NCBI GenBank assembly: GCA_030372995.1
Contig: JAUCPZ010000020.1
Coordinates: forward strand, 1-47,836
Direction of reading: 5' to 3'
Source of the DNA: Dehalococcoidia bacterium
Lineage (GTDB): Bacteria > Chloroflexota > Dehalococcoidia > UBA2247 > RBG-13-53-26
Length of the DNA: 47,836 bases
Each line of letters begins with the position of its first letter. The stretch's first letter is position 1. The notes under the pieces are model-generated. The model was not told where the DNA came from. It did no database searches and was given only the letters and a program-made list of their open reading frames with translations. The position numbers and the translations under genes were made by a program. Of this stretch, positions 19,143 to 29,147 are shown piece by piece.

Positions 19143-21860
19143 CTAGGCAGGGGTCCACTTCCCTCTGCTGAACAACCTGGGTGCTATGATCTTTCGTGCC
19201 TCTTCGGCCAGGAAGAGAGCTGCCGCGGCGCCGAAGATGACGGCCCAGTCCCAGACGCCAAGTCCTACCGTGCCGAAGGCCTCTTGCAGGAAGGGAACAT
19301 AGACTACTGCCATCTGTAACGCTACTGCCACAGCGATACAGAGCAGGAGATACCGGTTGCGGAAGAGGCCCAGTCTCAGGACGGTATGTTCATCTGATCT
19401 GGCGTTGAAGGCGGAGAACCACTGGAAAGCGACCAGGGCGCAGAAGGCCATGGTCTGTGCCTTTGCCAGATGACCGGCATCGCCGCGGTAGGACCAGGCG
19501 AAGATGGCGAACACGCCCAGGCTCATCATGGCGGCTAGAAAGGCGATACGCATGATGAGGCCGCCGTACAGCAGGCCTACTCTGGGATGCCGCGGCGGCT
19601 GCTTCAGTTCGTCGCCAACCTTAGGCTCAAACCCCAGTGGCAAGCCGACCGCCGTGTCTGTCATCAGATTGGCCCAGATGATCTGGACCGCCAGCAGCGG
19701 TGCCTTGCCAATGAAGATGAGTGACAGCAGGAGAACCAGAAGCTCGCCTATGTTCGTGCTCAGTAGAAAGAACAGCACGTTGCGCAGCCCAGTGAAAATG
19801 GCACGCCCTTCCTCGACCGCAGCCACGATGGAGGCGAAGTTATCGTCGGCCAATACCATGTCGGAAGCTTCCTTGGCCACGTCGGTCCCCGTGATGCCCA
19901 TGGCTACCCCGATGCTGGCGGCCCGCAGAGCCGGCGCATCGTTCACCCCGTCGCCGGTCATCGCCACCACGTGCCCCCGCTTCTTCAGGGCGTTCACGAT
20001 CCTCAGTTTGTGCAGAGGCTCTACCCTGGCGAAGATGGATACATCCTCGACTACCTGTTCCAGCTCGGTATCGCTCATGCCCGCCAGTTCGGCTCCAAGG
20101 ATTATCTTCCCTGGCTGCATTCCCAATTGCCGGGCCACCGAGGCGGCGGTCAGGCTGTTGTCGCCGGTGATCATGATGACCTTGATGCCGGCCTCGCGGC
20201 ACTGGGCTATGGCCTTGATGGCCTCCTGGCGGGGTGGGTCGTCCATGCCCACCAGCCCCACAAAGACCAGATGCCCCCGGAAATCCACATAGTCCAGCTC
20301 CACCGTGTCCACTGGCAGTTCCATGTAGGCCATCGCAATGACTCTAATGGCTTCCGCTGCCATGGCTTGGTTGGCCTCTCTGATGGCCCGGGAGTGATCC
20401 TCTCCAAGAGGGATGACCTGGCCGTTGTAGAGATAGTGACTGCTCAACGAGAGAATGCGCTCGGTCGCTCCCTTGACATAAGCCACGCGCTTCCCATCCT
20501 GCGGATGGAGGGTGACCATGTAGAGGTTCTCGGTCTGGAATGGTATTTCGTCGACGCGGGGCGAGGCTGCCTGCAGCTTCTCCTTGTCCAGGCTTGCCTT
20601 GGCGGCCACGGCCACCAGCGCCCCTTCGGTGGGGTCGCCCAGAATGCAGACACTCTTATCTTCGCCGACAGACAACATAGCGTCGTTGCAGAGGGCTCCA
20701 ATTCTCAACAAGGTGGGCAGCGACGGCACCTCTTCTGGCTTCACCGGCCTGCCGTCCACGCGGAATTCTCCGGTCAACTCACCCGCCTCGCCGGTGACCT
20801 CAATGACCTTGCCATCCACCACGATTCTCCTCACCGTCATCCGGTTCTCTGTCAGGGTGCCGGTCTTGTCGGTACAAATGACGGTCGCCGATCCCAGGGA
20901 TTCGACGGCCATCAGCCTCCGGATGATGGCGTTGCGCCGGGCCATGGTGCGCATCCCGATCGCCAGCACCACAGTCACGACCGCCGGCAGGCCCTCTGGT
21001 ATGGCCGAGACAGCGGCCGCCACGGCGACGAGGAAGATATCCAGTGCCGGGAGCTTCTGCAGCAGTCCTACTATCACCAGCAGGGCACAAACGGCCAGCA
21101 GCGTCACCACCAGGAACTTGCTGAGCCGGTCGATACTCTTCTGGAGCGGAGTCTTTTCCACCTCCACTTCCCTGATGGCCCTGGCGATCTTGCCCATTTC
21201 GGTGGACATGCCCGTGGCTACAACCAAGGCAGTGGCACGGCCGAAACTGACGATGGTGCCCATGTGCACCATGTTCTTCCGCTCGGCCAGAGGCACATCC
21301 TTTCGCAGCGGGTTGGAGTGCTTGGTGACGGGCATGGACTCACCGGTGAGAACGGCCTCGTTGACCCGTAGCTCGCTGACCTCTATCAGCAGAGCATCGG
21401 CGGGGACCTTGTCCCCGCTCTCCAGAATGATGACATCGCCGGGCACGATGTCCCTTGCCGGGATCAGGCGGACCGTACCGCCGCGCCTGACCTTGGCCTG
21501 GGGCGCGGCCATCTGCAACAGGGCCTCCATCGCTGCCTCTGCCCTGGACTCCTGCACGTAGCCGATGATGGCGTTGGCCAGGAGCACAACAAAGATGACA
21601 GCCGCGTCCAGGTATTCTCGTACTGCCAGCGTGACGACGCCGGCCGCCAGGAGGACGTAGATCAGGGGGCTCATGAACTGCTTCAGGAAGGCTATCAGCG
21701 GTGATGTCTTCCGCCTCCGCTGTAGCTCGTTGGGGCCGTACTGCAGTCTCCGGGCCCCGGCTTCTTCGTCCGTGAGGCCTGGCCGGTGTGATCTCAGTGC
21801 CTCGAAAGCTTCCTGGGCCGTGAGCATGAACCAGGGTCTGGCCTCAGTGTCGGGTGTCAT
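19143..21860 (-). CDS. P-type cation ATPase, calcium-transporting type
   Basis: A 905-aa IIA-type P-type ATPase that would pump Ca2+ or a related cation out of the cytoplasm. The actuator motif TGES is at 172-175, the transport-site motif PEGLP at 288-292 and the phosphorylation site D331 in DKTGTLT; the hinge TGDGVNDAPAL is also present. The N-terminal cation ATPase domain includes the GLTDEEA...GPNEL pattern. About ten membrane helices are expected. PEGLP is typical of SERCA-like and bacterial Ca-ATPases. No partner subunit is encoded nearby. Confidence 0.9.
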   Translation of the reverse strand: MTPDTEARPWFMLTAQEAFEALRSHRPGLTDEEAGARRLQYGPNELQRRRKTSPLIAFLKQFMSPLIYVLLAAGVVTLAVREYLDAAVIFVVLLANAIIGYVQESRAEAAMEALLQMAAPQAKVRRGGTVRLIPARDIVPGDVIILESGDKVPADALLIEVSELRVNEAVLTGESMPVTKHSNPLRKDVPLAERKNMVHMGTIVSFGRATALVVATGMSTEMGKIARAIREVEVEKTPLQKSIDRLSKFLVVTLLAVCALLVIVGLLQKLPALDIFLVAVAAAVSAIPEGLPAVVTVVLAIGMRTMARRNAIIRRLMAVESLGSATVICTDKTGTLTENRMTVRRIVVDGKVIEVTGEAGELTGEFRVDGRPVKPEEVPSLPTLLRIGALCNDAMLSVGEDKSVCILGDPTEGALVAVAAKASLDKEKLQAASPRVDEIPFQTENLYMVTLHPQDGKRVAYVKGATERILSLSSHYLYNGQVIPLGEDHSRAIREANQAMAAEAIRVIAMAYMELPVDTVELDYVDFRGHLVFVGLVGMDDPPRQEAIKAIAQCREAGIKVIMITGDNSLTAASVARQLGMQPGKIILGAELAGMSDTELEQVVEDVSIFARVEPLHKLRIVNALKKRGHVVAMTGDGVNDAPALRAASIGVAMGITGTDVAKEASDMVLADDNFASIVAAVEEGRAIFTGLRNVLFFLLSTNIGELLVLLLSLIFIGKAPLLAVQIIWANLMTDTAVGLPLGFEPKVGDELKQPPRHPRVGLLYGGLIMRIAFLAAMMSLGVFAIFAWSYRGDAGHLAKAQTMAFCALVAFQWFSAFNARSDEHTVLRLGLFRNRYLLLCIAVAVALQMAVVYVPFLQEAFGTVGLGVWDWAVIFGAAAALFLAEEARKIIAPRLFSRGKWTPA

Positions 21861-22159
21861 CGCAGTTCACCCTGCCTTTTGGTTCTGGCCACGCACATGG
21901 CCTTGCCACGGGGGTGGAAACAGCTCGGGCCAAAGACTGACGAGAGGGTCGTCTTCATGTAGTACCATTTTCTTCCATGTGTGCCCGCGCAGGCAAATAT
22001 CCATGAGCCGTCCCAACAGCCGGCTGGCAAGACGCTTGGTGAATGGCGGCAGAGTGGCCAGGCCATTGTCCGCGGGAGGTATTTGACAGATTGTTTCAGC
22101 CGATACTACGATCAGCCCTGGTTGCCCGGGTCAGTCAGCAAGGCTTTCAGGAGGATCAT

Positions 22160-22684
22160 GTGGAAGACGAGAAACCGTCAGGGGTGAGACTTGGCAAGCT
22201 GTCGCACGTTGGGGTTGTGGTGAGAGATATGGACGAAGCGACTGAGTACTACAGCACGGTATTCGGGCTGGGGCCTTTCACCACAGAGGTCTACGACCTC
22301 AAGTCATTCAACTACAGGGGGAAGATGGCCAGCGCCAGAGTGAAGGCTGCCATCGCCTATTCCGGCCCGGTTTTCATTGAGCTGGTGCAGGTACTCGAGG
22401 GAGAGACCGTACACACCGAGTTCCTCAGGGAGAGGGGTGAAGGACTCCAGCACGTGGCGTTCCTGGTGCGGAACCTTGATGAGAAGCTGAAGGAACTGGC
22501 CAAGTCAGGGATCGAGCCCGCGATGAGTCTGCGGATACCCATAGATGCTCCTGCCGGTCAAGCTGGGACGGGAAAGAAGACCCGGCTGGAACTGACCGAG
22601 GTGTACCTGGACAGCGGCAGGATCGGCGGGACCATGATCCAGCTCATGGAATTCAGGGAAGTGCCGCTGGGTACCGTTCAGTAG
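22160..22684 (+). CDS. VOC (glyoxalase/epimerase) family protein
   Basis: A 174-aa vicinal-oxygen-chelate fold protein. The first half-motif LSHVGVVVRDMDEATEYYS supplies a His ligand, and GEGLQHVAFLVRNLDE supplies the second; acidic ligands occur near FIELVQ and MIQLMEF. The pattern is closest to methylmalonyl-CoA epimerase-like and glyoxalase-like proteins, but the substrate is undetermined. GTG at 22160 is the chosen start: CAGGAGG lies five bases upstream, whereas the overlapping ATG at 22158 is out of frame. It stands alone between the ATPase (opposite strand) and lspA. Confidence 0.75.
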   Translation: MEDEKPSGVRLGKLSHVGVVVRDMDEATEYYSTVFGLGPFTTEVYDLKSFNYRGKMASARVKAAIAYSGPVFIELVQVLEGETVHTEFLRERGEGLQHVAFLVRNLDEKLKELAKSGIEPAMSLRIPIDAPAGQAGTGKKTRLELTEVYLDSGRIGGTMIQLMEFREVPLGTVQ

Positions 22685-22944
22685 CGCCGCCGCACAATCT
22701 CCTGGAGGTTCCTCGAGGTGGCCGCACCGTCGGGCTGCGGCTGACTTCCCGTCCCCATTGGGCGGGTCGGAAGCAGATGGCGGACACGCTGCATGGCTCG
22801 ACAAGAAGACGCGGCATGTGAGGTTTCTGTCGGGCGGTTGGTGTAGAATGAAAAGTGAGCGTGAGGGTGGCGGTGTAACGTTTTCCTCATGAGGCCGCAG
22901 GGCCGTCATCGTAGACCAGGCAGCGCGTTCTGAGGTGGAATGTC

Positions 22945-23553
22945 ATGGCCAGGGGAGTCATCAGCAGACTTGCGGTTCTCAGGGAAACCGGCACGGCCGG
23001 GCTCTGGCAGCACGTCCAGACGGCGCCACTGGTGGGTCTCGTTGCGCTCGAACTCGATCAACTCAGCAAGTTACTGGTTAGAGAGACGGTGCAGCAGGGA
23101 CAGGCGATACCTGACGACTCTGCCATCCGCATAACCCACGTCGTCAACCCGGGCATTCTTTTCGGAGCGCCGGCTTCCCCCCTTGTGTCGTTGATCCTGC
23201 CCCTGGGCATGATACTGGCTGTTCTGGCCATATACTGGAGATTCCAGCGCTCCGGAAGTACTCTGCTCAACATTGGCACTGGTTTGTTCGTCGGCGGAAC
23301 CCTGGGGAATCTGCTCGACCGGATCATCTTCGGTCACGTGACGGATTTCATCGAGGTTGTCACATTTGGCGGTGAGGTCAGGACAATCTTTAACCTGGCT
23401 GACGTCTGTATCATCGCGGGGATCGTGATCCTGGAGATCTTTCTAGTCCGGCATATTCTGAGGCTGATCAGGCAGAAGGGCCTGAACTACAACCCCGTGA
23501 AGCCGGTCGTCGCCGGATTCATCCGCCGGCGGTTTCCGCGCCAGAAGAAATAG
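22945..23553 (+). CDS. lspA: Lipoprotein signal peptidase (signal peptidase II)
   Basis: A 202-aa integral membrane aspartyl protease that removes signal peptides from prolipoproteins. The family blocks are LELDQLSK near residue 36, VVNPGILFG (variant of the usual NxGxxF), GNLLDR and the two catalytic Asp residues D134 (HVTDFIE) and D153 (FNLADV). Four to five membrane helices. The C-terminal extension is slightly longer than usual and basic. ATG at 22945 follows GAGGTGG. A substrate in this window would be the PstS lipoprotein at 36738-37562. Confidence 0.88.
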   Translation: MARGVISRLAVLRETGTAGLWQHVQTAPLVGLVALELDQLSKLLVRETVQQGQAIPDDSAIRITHVVNPGILFGAPASPLVSLILPLGMILAVLAIYWRFQRSGSTLLNIGTGLFVGGTLGNLLDRIIFGHVTDFIEVVTFGGEVRTIFNLADVCIIAGIVILEIFLVRHILRLIRQKGLNYNPVKPVVAGFIRRRFPRQKK

Positions 23554-23729
23554 CACTTGGCGAGGCTTCTCGTCTGCCCCCGTATCCAGCAGCATTGATA
23601 TAACACACTTCCGTGGCTTGGACGATTGTCAGGTCACATGCCAAGGCATCTCCCTGAGATGGTCGCGGTCTGCGGACTTCCGACGGATCCCTCCGGTCGA
23701 GGCGGGTCTGTGGAAATTGATGCGCGGTA

Positions 23730-23758
23730 TTGACAGAATCAATACGATATGCTAGAAT
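23730..23758 (+). promoter_or_regulatory. Strong sigma-70 promoter of the DUF2089 operon
   Basis: A perfect TTGACA at 23730-23735, 17 bases, then TAGAAT at 23753-23758. The first gene starts 50 bases downstream. This is one of the best consensus promoters in the window. Confidence 0.8.
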
Positions 23759-23760
23759 GG

Positions 23761-23796
23761 GTTGAAAAAGTTAAACTGTCGATTGATATTTTCAAC
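23761..23796. promoter_or_regulatory. Operator-like inverted repeat GTTGAAAA / TTTTCAAC
   Basis: Perfect 8-bp arms at 23761-23768 and 23789-23796 span the expected transcription start just after the -10 box. They end next to the ribosome site of the DUF2089-type gene. A repressor site, possibly for autoregulation, is a natural reading. Confidence 0.5.
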
Positions 23797-23807
23797 AGGT
23801 GATCGAG

Positions 23808-24170
23808 ATGGCTAGAGAATGGCACGAACTGACAAGGATGACGCAAGGGAGACCGCTAACGGTGGAGCGGGTGCGTCTGGTACATGAGGACATTGCCATA
23901 GAGGGCAGTTTCACACTACCGCCTCTGGCGAGCCTTTCCGCCGAGGACCAGGTCTTTGTCATAGCTTTCGTCCGCTCGCACGGTTCCATCAAGGCCATGG
24001 AGGAGATGTTCGGCATCAGCTATCCCACGGTTAAGAACAGGCTCAACCGCATCGCCCGGCGGCTGGAATTCGTAGAGAATGTCGTTACCTCACCGGAGGA
24101 ACAGGCGATAGCAGAACTGGAGCGGGGCGAGATCTCGGTCGATGAGGCGATAAGGAGGTTGTCGGAATGA
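23808..24170 (+). CDS. DUF2089-type helix-turn-helix regulator
   Basis: A 120-aa putative DNA-binding regulator. Residues about 45-85 form a helix-turn-helix of DUF2089 type: LSAEDQVFVIAFVRSHGSIK, then MEEMFGISYPTVKNRL. In many relatives the N-terminal part is a Cys zinc ribbon; here the segment LTVERVRL...IAIEGSF keeps the strand pattern but has no cysteines. ATG at 23808 is chosen because AGGTGA lies five bases upstream; GTG at 23799 overlaps that site. It is the first gene of a five-gene unit and overlaps the next gene by four bases. It may bind the inverted repeat at 23761-23796. Confidence 0.75.
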   Translation: MAREWHELTRMTQGRPLTVERVRLVHEDIAIEGSFTLPPLASLSAEDQVFVIAFVRSHGSIKAMEEMFGISYPTVKNRLNRIARRLEFVENVVTSPEEQAIAELERGEISVDEAIRRLSE

Positions 24171-24445
24171 GAAGGCCACCCTTGCTGATGCACATGAGGT
24201 TTCAAGGGGACAAAGGACGGCTCGGACTGTGGCTGCCGCTGTTCCTGCTGCTGCCGCTGGCTATGGTGCTGCTCGTCCTGCTGTCGCCGCTGATAATAAT
24301 CGGCGCCGTCATTCTGTGGCCCAGCGGCTGGGGGAAGAGGGCTTTCTTGAGCCTGAGGACTGCTGTTGAAGTATTCTGGTCGATGCGTGGCCTCAAGGTC
24401 GACGTCCGCAGAGGGCGTCAATGGGTATCCATTTCCATCGTGTAG
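24167..24445 (+). CDS. Small membrane protein of the DUF2089 operon
   Basis: A 92-aa protein with one long hydrophobic region (about residues 20-50, WLPLFLLLPLAMVLLVLL then LIIIGAVIL), probably a helical hairpin, and a basic C-terminus. Its ATG overlaps the stop of the regulator (ATGA), so translation is coupled. No family is recognised. Similar small membrane genes commonly sit between DUF2089 and SHOCT-like genes. Confidence 0.65.
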   Translation: MRRPPLLMHMRFQGDKGRLGLWLPLFLLLPLAMVLLVLLSPLIIIGAVILWPSGWGKRAFLSLRTAVEVFWSMRGLKVDVRRGRQWVSISIV

Positions 24446-24468
24446 TCAATTGAAGGAGGATGAAAGCC

Positions 24469-24912
24469 ATGTCGGACAACAAGAGGAAGATATTGGAGAT
24501 GCTGGCCCAGAACAAGATCACTGCCGATGACGCCTACCGCCTGCTCAATGCGATCGATGGCGGGGAGGGCAGAAGAGAGAACAGCTCCAAAGGTGCCACT
24601 GCGGTGAAGGACAAGGCCAAGTACCTGCGCGTGACGGTCCTGCCGGGTCCCGAGAGCGACCGGTCCGGGAAGTGCGACCGCGTGAACATCCGGGTGCCGA
24701 TGTCGCTGATACGTGCTGGCATCAAGTTCACCTCCCTCATACCGTCGGAAGCCCGGGACAAGATAAACCTGGCGCTGCACGAGAAGGGCATCGATATCGA
24801 TGAACGTAACATGAAGCCCGAGGATATCGAGGAGCTGATCGGGGCTTTGGGCGATCTTGAGATCGATGTCGTGGGCAAGAACGGGGAGACAGTGAAGGTG
24901 TTCGTCGAGTGA
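24469..24912 (+). CDS. SHOCT-like (YvlB-type) protein
   Basis: A 147-aa soluble protein. The N-terminal helix-turn-helix-like segment KRKILEMLAQNKITADDAYR is the short C-terminal-like SHOCT motif found at the start of YvlB-type proteins. The rest (VNIRVPMSLIRAGIKF...INLALHEKGIDID) matches the usual partner domain. Such proteins accompany envelope-stress membrane systems, but their role is not settled. The start at 24469 is chosen because AAGGAGG lies nine bases upstream; ATG at 24460 directly abuts that site. Confidence 0.7.
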   Translation: MSDNKRKILEMLAQNKITADDAYRLLNAIDGGEGRRENSSKGATAVKDKAKYLRVTVLPGPESDRSGKCDRVNIRVPMSLIRAGIKFTSLIPSEARDKINLALHEKGIDIDERNMKPEDIEELIGALGDLEIDVVGKNGETVKVFVE

Positions 24913-24981
24913 GGATGTTTCCGAAGGTGAAGACAGGCATAGCCTGAGAATCAGAGTCGGTACAGAGAAGGAGGTGCTTTG

Positions 24982-25617
24982 GTGGCTGAGGGCAAGAAAC
25001 CATACCCGGCAACTCTGTCCATTGACTACCCGGACCGCGAACTCAACAGGCTGACATCATTCTTCCGCCTCATCACGATCATTCCGATAGCCGTCATCCT
25101 CTTTCTGGTCAGTGGTGCTGTCTGGAGGCTGGGAGAGCGGGGTGAACAAGTAGTCATTGCGGTATCCGCCGGCGGAATACTCTTCTTGGCGACGGTGCTC
25201 ATGCTGGTCTTCAGGCAGAAGTACCCGCGCTGGTGGTTTGACTGGAACGTCGGGTTGACCAAGTTCGGCACAAGGGTGGGAGCCTACCTGGCCTTGCTCA
25301 GAGACGAGTACCCTTCAACGGATGAGGAACAGGCGGTGCATATCGATATACCCTATCCCGATGCCAAGAAAGACCTGAACCGCTGGCTGCCGCTGGTGAA
25401 GTGGCTGCTGGCGATACCGCACTACATCGTGCTCTTCTTTCTGGCTATCGCCGCGTTCTTCGTGGTGGTAGTCGCCTGGTTCGCCATACTGTTTACCGGC
25501 CTCTATCCGAAAGGGATGTTCGGCTTCGTGGTGGGAGTGATGCGGTGGGGATTGAGGGTCTCAGCATATGCGGCTCTGCTAACGACGGACGAGTATCCGC
25601 CGTTCACGCTGGAATAG
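24982..25617 (+). CDS. DUF4389 membrane protein
   Basis: A 211-aa membrane protein with two DUF4389 units. The first has RELNRLTSFFRLITIIPIAV and the second LNRWLPLVKWLLAIPHYIVL, each followed by a hydrophobic segment and a TGLYPKGMF- or PRWWFDWN-like turn. About four membrane helices. It ends DEYPPFTLE, typical of the family. Function unknown. GTG at 24982 lies seven bases after AAGGAGG and is preferred to TTG at 24979. Fourth gene of the DUF2089 operon. Confidence 0.75.
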   Translation: MAEGKKPYPATLSIDYPDRELNRLTSFFRLITIIPIAVILFLVSGAVWRLGERGEQVVIAVSAGGILFLATVLMLVFRQKYPRWWFDWNVGLTKFGTRVGAYLALLRDEYPSTDEEQAVHIDIPYPDAKKDLNRWLPLVKWLLAIPHYIVLFFLAIAAFFVVVVAWFAILFTGLYPKGMFGFVVGVMRWGLRVSAYAALLTTDEYPPFTLE

Positions 25618-25669
25618 CAGTCTTCACACGCACAGCGAGAAACATTCGGGCAAGTATGAGGAGGAGAAA

Positions 25670-25807
25670 ATGAAGGAAGCGTCTATCGGCGGGACTCTCT
25701 GGTTTGGTGGCTGGCTGTTCACCATAGGTTTCGCCCATCTTGTCTGGTGGAAGATCATCCTGGGGATAGTGGTCTGGCCGTTCTTTCTGGCCAATCACAT
25801 TGTGTAG
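25670..25807 (+). CDS. 45-aa membrane protein closing the DUF2089 operon
   Basis: A 45-aa frame starting MKEASIGGTLWFGGWLF and ending VWPFFLANHIV. It is almost wholly hydrophobic and rich in Trp and Phe, so one or two membrane helices are likely. GAGGAG five bases before the ATG supports translation. It lies 52 bases after the DUF4389 gene on the same strand. It is below common length cut-offs. No homologue is recognised. Confidence 0.6.
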   Translation: MKEASIGGTLWFGGWLFTIGFAHLVWWKIILGIVVWPFFLANHIV

Positions 25808-26072
25808 GCGGCGGCGCCACGCGTCCGGCAAGATGCCAGGTCTTTTCCACGCGAAAGGGCGTTAGCGGAAGGTCTGCTGACTGGGAGCCATCCGCGCTTT
25901 CTGCCCGGGAAAGCCATTCAGGCGGTGAGGGTCACGCTGTCCTGGTGTCTGTGGCTGCGGTGTGTCTGCGCGGATTGGCCACCACGGACTGAAGGACATG
26001 GGCCGGCATCATCCGGGAAGTGCCCCGCACCGCTATTCCTCCATTTGTGTTTCCCGAAGGCCTGGGAAATGT

Positions 26073-26855
26073 TCAAAGAGTGTAGAGATCGCTGCGCCTG
26101 TCTCTGAAGACAGGTATCGAGTTTCTGACCTCGGTGACCCTTGTCTTGCTGATCTCGGCAATGAGAAGATGTTCACCGGCCTCGGGCGCTGACGCCGCTA
26201 CTACGCCATAGGGGTCGATGACCCGGCTGGAGCCGCAGAACTCGGTACCCCCGTCCGATCCCGCGCGATTGGCGCCGATGACGTAGCTCTGGTTCTCGAT
26301 CGCCCGGCTGGCAAGAAGCGTGCACCAGTGATTGATTCTAGGCAACGGCCAGGCTGATGGCACCACGATGACCTCTGCGCCCTTCAGGGTCAGAGACCTC
26401 GCCATTTCCGGGAAGCGGAGGTCGTAACAGATCATGATGCCCCATTGCATGCCCTCTATGCTTGTCAGGGTCAGCGAGCTTCCGCGTTTCAGGAAGCGAT
26501 CCTCACCAGCCGGAGTGAACAGGTGTGCCTTCCGGTAGTGGGCGGCCAGCTGTCCCTTCCGGTCAACGATGGCCACGGCGTTGTACACGCCGTCGCCCTC
26601 CCGTTCGGAAAGGCCGCAAACGATCCAGATGCCGAGGCCAGACGCCAGTTCCTGGAGCAGTTGCAGCGGGCCGGATGGCCATGTCGAGGCCTTCTCAACG
26701 ATGGCGTGCATGTCATAGCCGGTGTCGGATATCTCTGGAAAGACTATGAGGTCGCACCGTCCCTCGCTTGCCCGGAGCGCCATGGTCTGAATGGTGGCGC
26801 AGTTGGCGGCGACGTTGCCGACCTCGCAGACTATCTGAGCCACCGCCACTCTCAT
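26073..26855 (-). CDS. Carbon-nitrogen hydrolase (nitrilase superfamily)
   Basis: A 260-aa cytoplasmic amidase/nitrilase-fold enzyme. The catalytic triad is visible as E41 (VFPEIS), K109 (HYRKAHLF) and C143 (MICYDLRFPE). Length is typical for the amidase and omega-amidase branch. The exact amide or nitrile substrate is not readable. It lies about 200 bases downstream of transketolase on the same strand. The converging stretch 25808-26072 holds nothing I can name. Confidence 0.85.
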   Translation of the reverse strand: MRVAVAQIVCEVGNVAANCATIQTMALRASEGRCDLIVFPEISDTGYDMHAIVEKASTWPSGPLQLLQELASGLGIWIVCGLSEREGDGVYNAVAIVDRKGQLAAHYRKAHLFTPAGEDRFLKRGSSLTLTSIEGMQWGIMICYDLRFPEMARSLTLKGAEVIVVPSAWPLPRINHWCTLLASRAIENQSYVIGANRAGSDGGTEFCGSSRVIDPYGVVAASAPEAGEHLLIAEISKTRVTEVRNSIPVFRDRRSDLYTL

Positions 26856-27062
26856 CTAAGTCACTCTCCTTGCTTGGCGGTACCTATCTTCTCCAGCACA
26901 ACCATACCGGGATGACCAGGCAGCTCCGCCGGCGTTTGCAGCAGGCGTGGTACCTGAGTACATCCACCCTTGGCGCGGGCTTTGTGCGACGACCTCTACC
27001 CTTCTCTCCAGAGTGCAGCAGCGATGGCTTTCTTGCCCATGACGGCGAGTGTGCGGGTGATG

Positions 27063-29147
27063 CTAAGCGTTTGCCCGAGCCAGGGCCAGCGCCCGCTGAT
27101 ATACGTTCTCAACGCTGAAGCCGTACTCGCGCATCACCACTGGTCCGGGCGCCGAAGCGCCGAAACGGTTTACGCCAATCACGTCTCCGCGGTCGCCGAC
27201 GTATTTGTGCCAGCCGAGCGTGACTCCTGCCTCCACCGCCAGCCTGGCCGCCACTGATCTGGGCAACACCGACTCGCGGTACTCCGCAGGCTGGGCCTCG
27301 AACAGCTCCCAGCTCGGCATGGAAACAACTCTCACGGCTACTCCCTGCTCGGCCAGCTTCTGCCATGCTGCCACGATCAAGGCGACCTCCGATCCACTGG
27401 CCATGAGGATCAGTTCCGGCCGGGCACCGGGTGCATCGGCCAGTACGTAGGCCCCCCGCCGCAGCCCCCCCGCCGGCGCGAAGCGCCCGCGGTCCAGCGT
27501 CGGCACGTTCTGCCGCGTGAGGATGAGGGCCACTGGCCGGTCGCGCGTTTCCACCGCCACGCGCCAGGCAATAGCAGTCTCGTTGGCGTCGCAGGGCCGG
27601 ATGACCGTCAGACCCGGTATGGCGCGGAGACTGGCCAGCTGCTCCACCGGCTGGTGCGTGGCGCCATCCTCTCCGACCGCTATCGAGTCGTGGGTGAACA
27701 CGTATATCACATGGAGGCCCATCAGAGCGGCCAGCCGGATCGCCGGACGCATGTAGTCCGAGAAGACCAGAAAGGTCCCGCCGAACGGAATGATCCCGCC
27801 GTGCGCCGCCAGGCCGTTCATGATGGCGCCCATGGCATGCTCGCGGACGCCGAAGTGAAGGTTGCGGCCGGCGTAACCCCAGCAGCCGCCGGCCGCGCCC
27901 TGACGGTCGCAGGCCGCGCTGCCCGGGCTCTGGAAATCACCGCCGTCCTTGATCTCGGTCTGCGTGGAAGGATTCAGGTCCGCGGAACCGCCGATGAGGC
28001 CGGGAAGCTGCGGGGCGATGGCCTGCAGCACTCTTCCTGACACCACCCGGGTGGCCAGGCCCTTAGCGTCTGCGGCGAACAACGGTATGCCAGCATCCCA
28101 GCCCTGCGGCAGTTCCCCCTTCATCAATTGACGCAGCTCGGCAGCCTCTTTCGGATACTCTCTCTCGTAGGCGGCGAGCCTCCCGCTCCACGCGTCCTCC
28201 AACTCGCGTCCCTGCTCAACGGCGCGGCGGAAGTGCTGTTCCACCTCCTTCGGCACGAGGAACGGCGGCTCTGTCGGCCAGCCGAGATTCTGCTTGGTCA
28301 GCTTGACCTCTTCCTCTCCCAGCGGCGAGCCGTGAGCCGCAAAGGTGTCCTGCTTGTTGGGTGAACCATAGCCGATGTGCGTCCGCACCAGGATCAGCGA
28401 CGGCCGCCCGGCTTCCTCCCTCGCGGCGTGGATGGCCTGGGCGATGGCCTTCAGGTCGTTGCCGTCCTCCACCGACACCGTGTGCCAGCCGTAGGCTGCA
28501 AACCGCCGGGCGCGGTCCTCGGTGAAGGTGAGATGTGTTGAACAGGCCAGGGTGATGCGGTTGTCGTCGTACAGATAGATCAGCTTTCCCAACTTCAGGT
28601 GGCCTGCCAGTGAAGCCGCCTCGGCGGCCACTCCCTCCATCAGGTCACCGTCGCTGACCAGCCCGTAGGTGTAGTGACTGATGATCTCGAAGCCTGGCCG
28701 GTTGTATCGCGCGGCTAGGTAGGCTTCTGCGATGGCCATGCCGACGCCGTTGGCAAATCCCTGGCCCAGGGGGCCGGTGGTGGTCTCCACGCCCGGCGGC
28801 AGCCCGCGCTCCGGATGACCGGGCGTGCGGCTGCCCCACTGCCGGAACAGCTTGATCTGCTCAAGGGGCACATCGTATCCAGTCAGGTGCAACAGACTGT
28901 AAAGGAGCATCGAACCATGCCCGGCTGACAGGACAAACCGGTCGCGGTTGAACCACTGTGGATTCGCGGGATTGTGCCGCAGGAACCGCGTCCACAAGAC
29001 GTAGGCCATCGGCGCAGCGCCCAGCGGCAGCCCGGGGTGGCCGCTGTTGGCCTTCTGGATAGCGTCGACCGAAAGGAAGCGAATGGTATTCACTGAGAGT
29101 TGGTCCAGCCGGTCCGCATCAGATGTCATCGCCGTCTCTGCACTCAT
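27063..29147 (-). CDS. tkt: Transketolase
   Basis: A 694-aa thiamine-diphosphate enzyme of the pentose phosphate pathway (two-carbon ketol transfer). The N-terminal TPP domain has [38 protein letters not shown] and the metal motif SDGDLMEG. The central pyrimidine domain has [13 protein letters not shown] and [17 protein letters not shown]. The start at 29147 ([10 protein letters not shown]) is chosen over an upstream ATG at 29243, because the extra 32 residues are not part of the family. Full length. Confidence 0.93.
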   Translation of the reverse strand: MSAETAMTSDADRLDQLSVNTIRFLSVDAIQKANSGHPGLPLGAAPMAYVLWTRFLRHNPANPQWFNRDRFVLSAGHGSMLLYSLLHLTGYDVPLEQIKLFRQWGSRTPGHPERGLPPGVETTTGPLGQGFANGVGMAIAEAYLAARYNRPGFEIISHYTYGLVSDGDLMEGVAAEAASLAGHLKLGKLIYLYDDNRITLACSTHLTFTEDRARRFAAYGWHTVSVEDGNDLKAIAQAIHAAREEAGRPSLILVRTHIGYGSPNKQDTFAAHGSPLGEEEVKLTKQNLGWPTEPPFLVPKEVEQHFRRAVEQGRELEDAWSGRLAAYEREYPKEAAELRQLMKGELPQGWDAGIPLFAADAKGLATRVVSGRVLQAIAPQLPGLIGGSADLNPSTQTEIKDGGDFQSPGSAACDRQGAAGGCWGYAGRNLHFGVREHAMGAIMNGLAAHGGIIPFGGTFLVFSDYMRPAIRLAALMGLHVIYVFTHDSIAVGEDGATHQPVEQLASLRAIPGLTVIRPCDANETAIAWRVAVETRDRPVALILTRQNVPTLDRGRFAPAGGLRRGAYVLADAPGARPELILMASGSEVALIVAAWQKLAEQGVAVRVVSMPSWELFEAQPAEYRESVLPRSVAARLAVEAGVTLGWHKYVGDRGDVIGVNRFGASAPGPVVMREYGFSVENVYQRALALARANA

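Noticed and set aside
19971-21371. 466-aa plus-strand open frame
   Set aside because: Antisense to the P-type ATPase. His/Gln/Asp-rich with no motifs.
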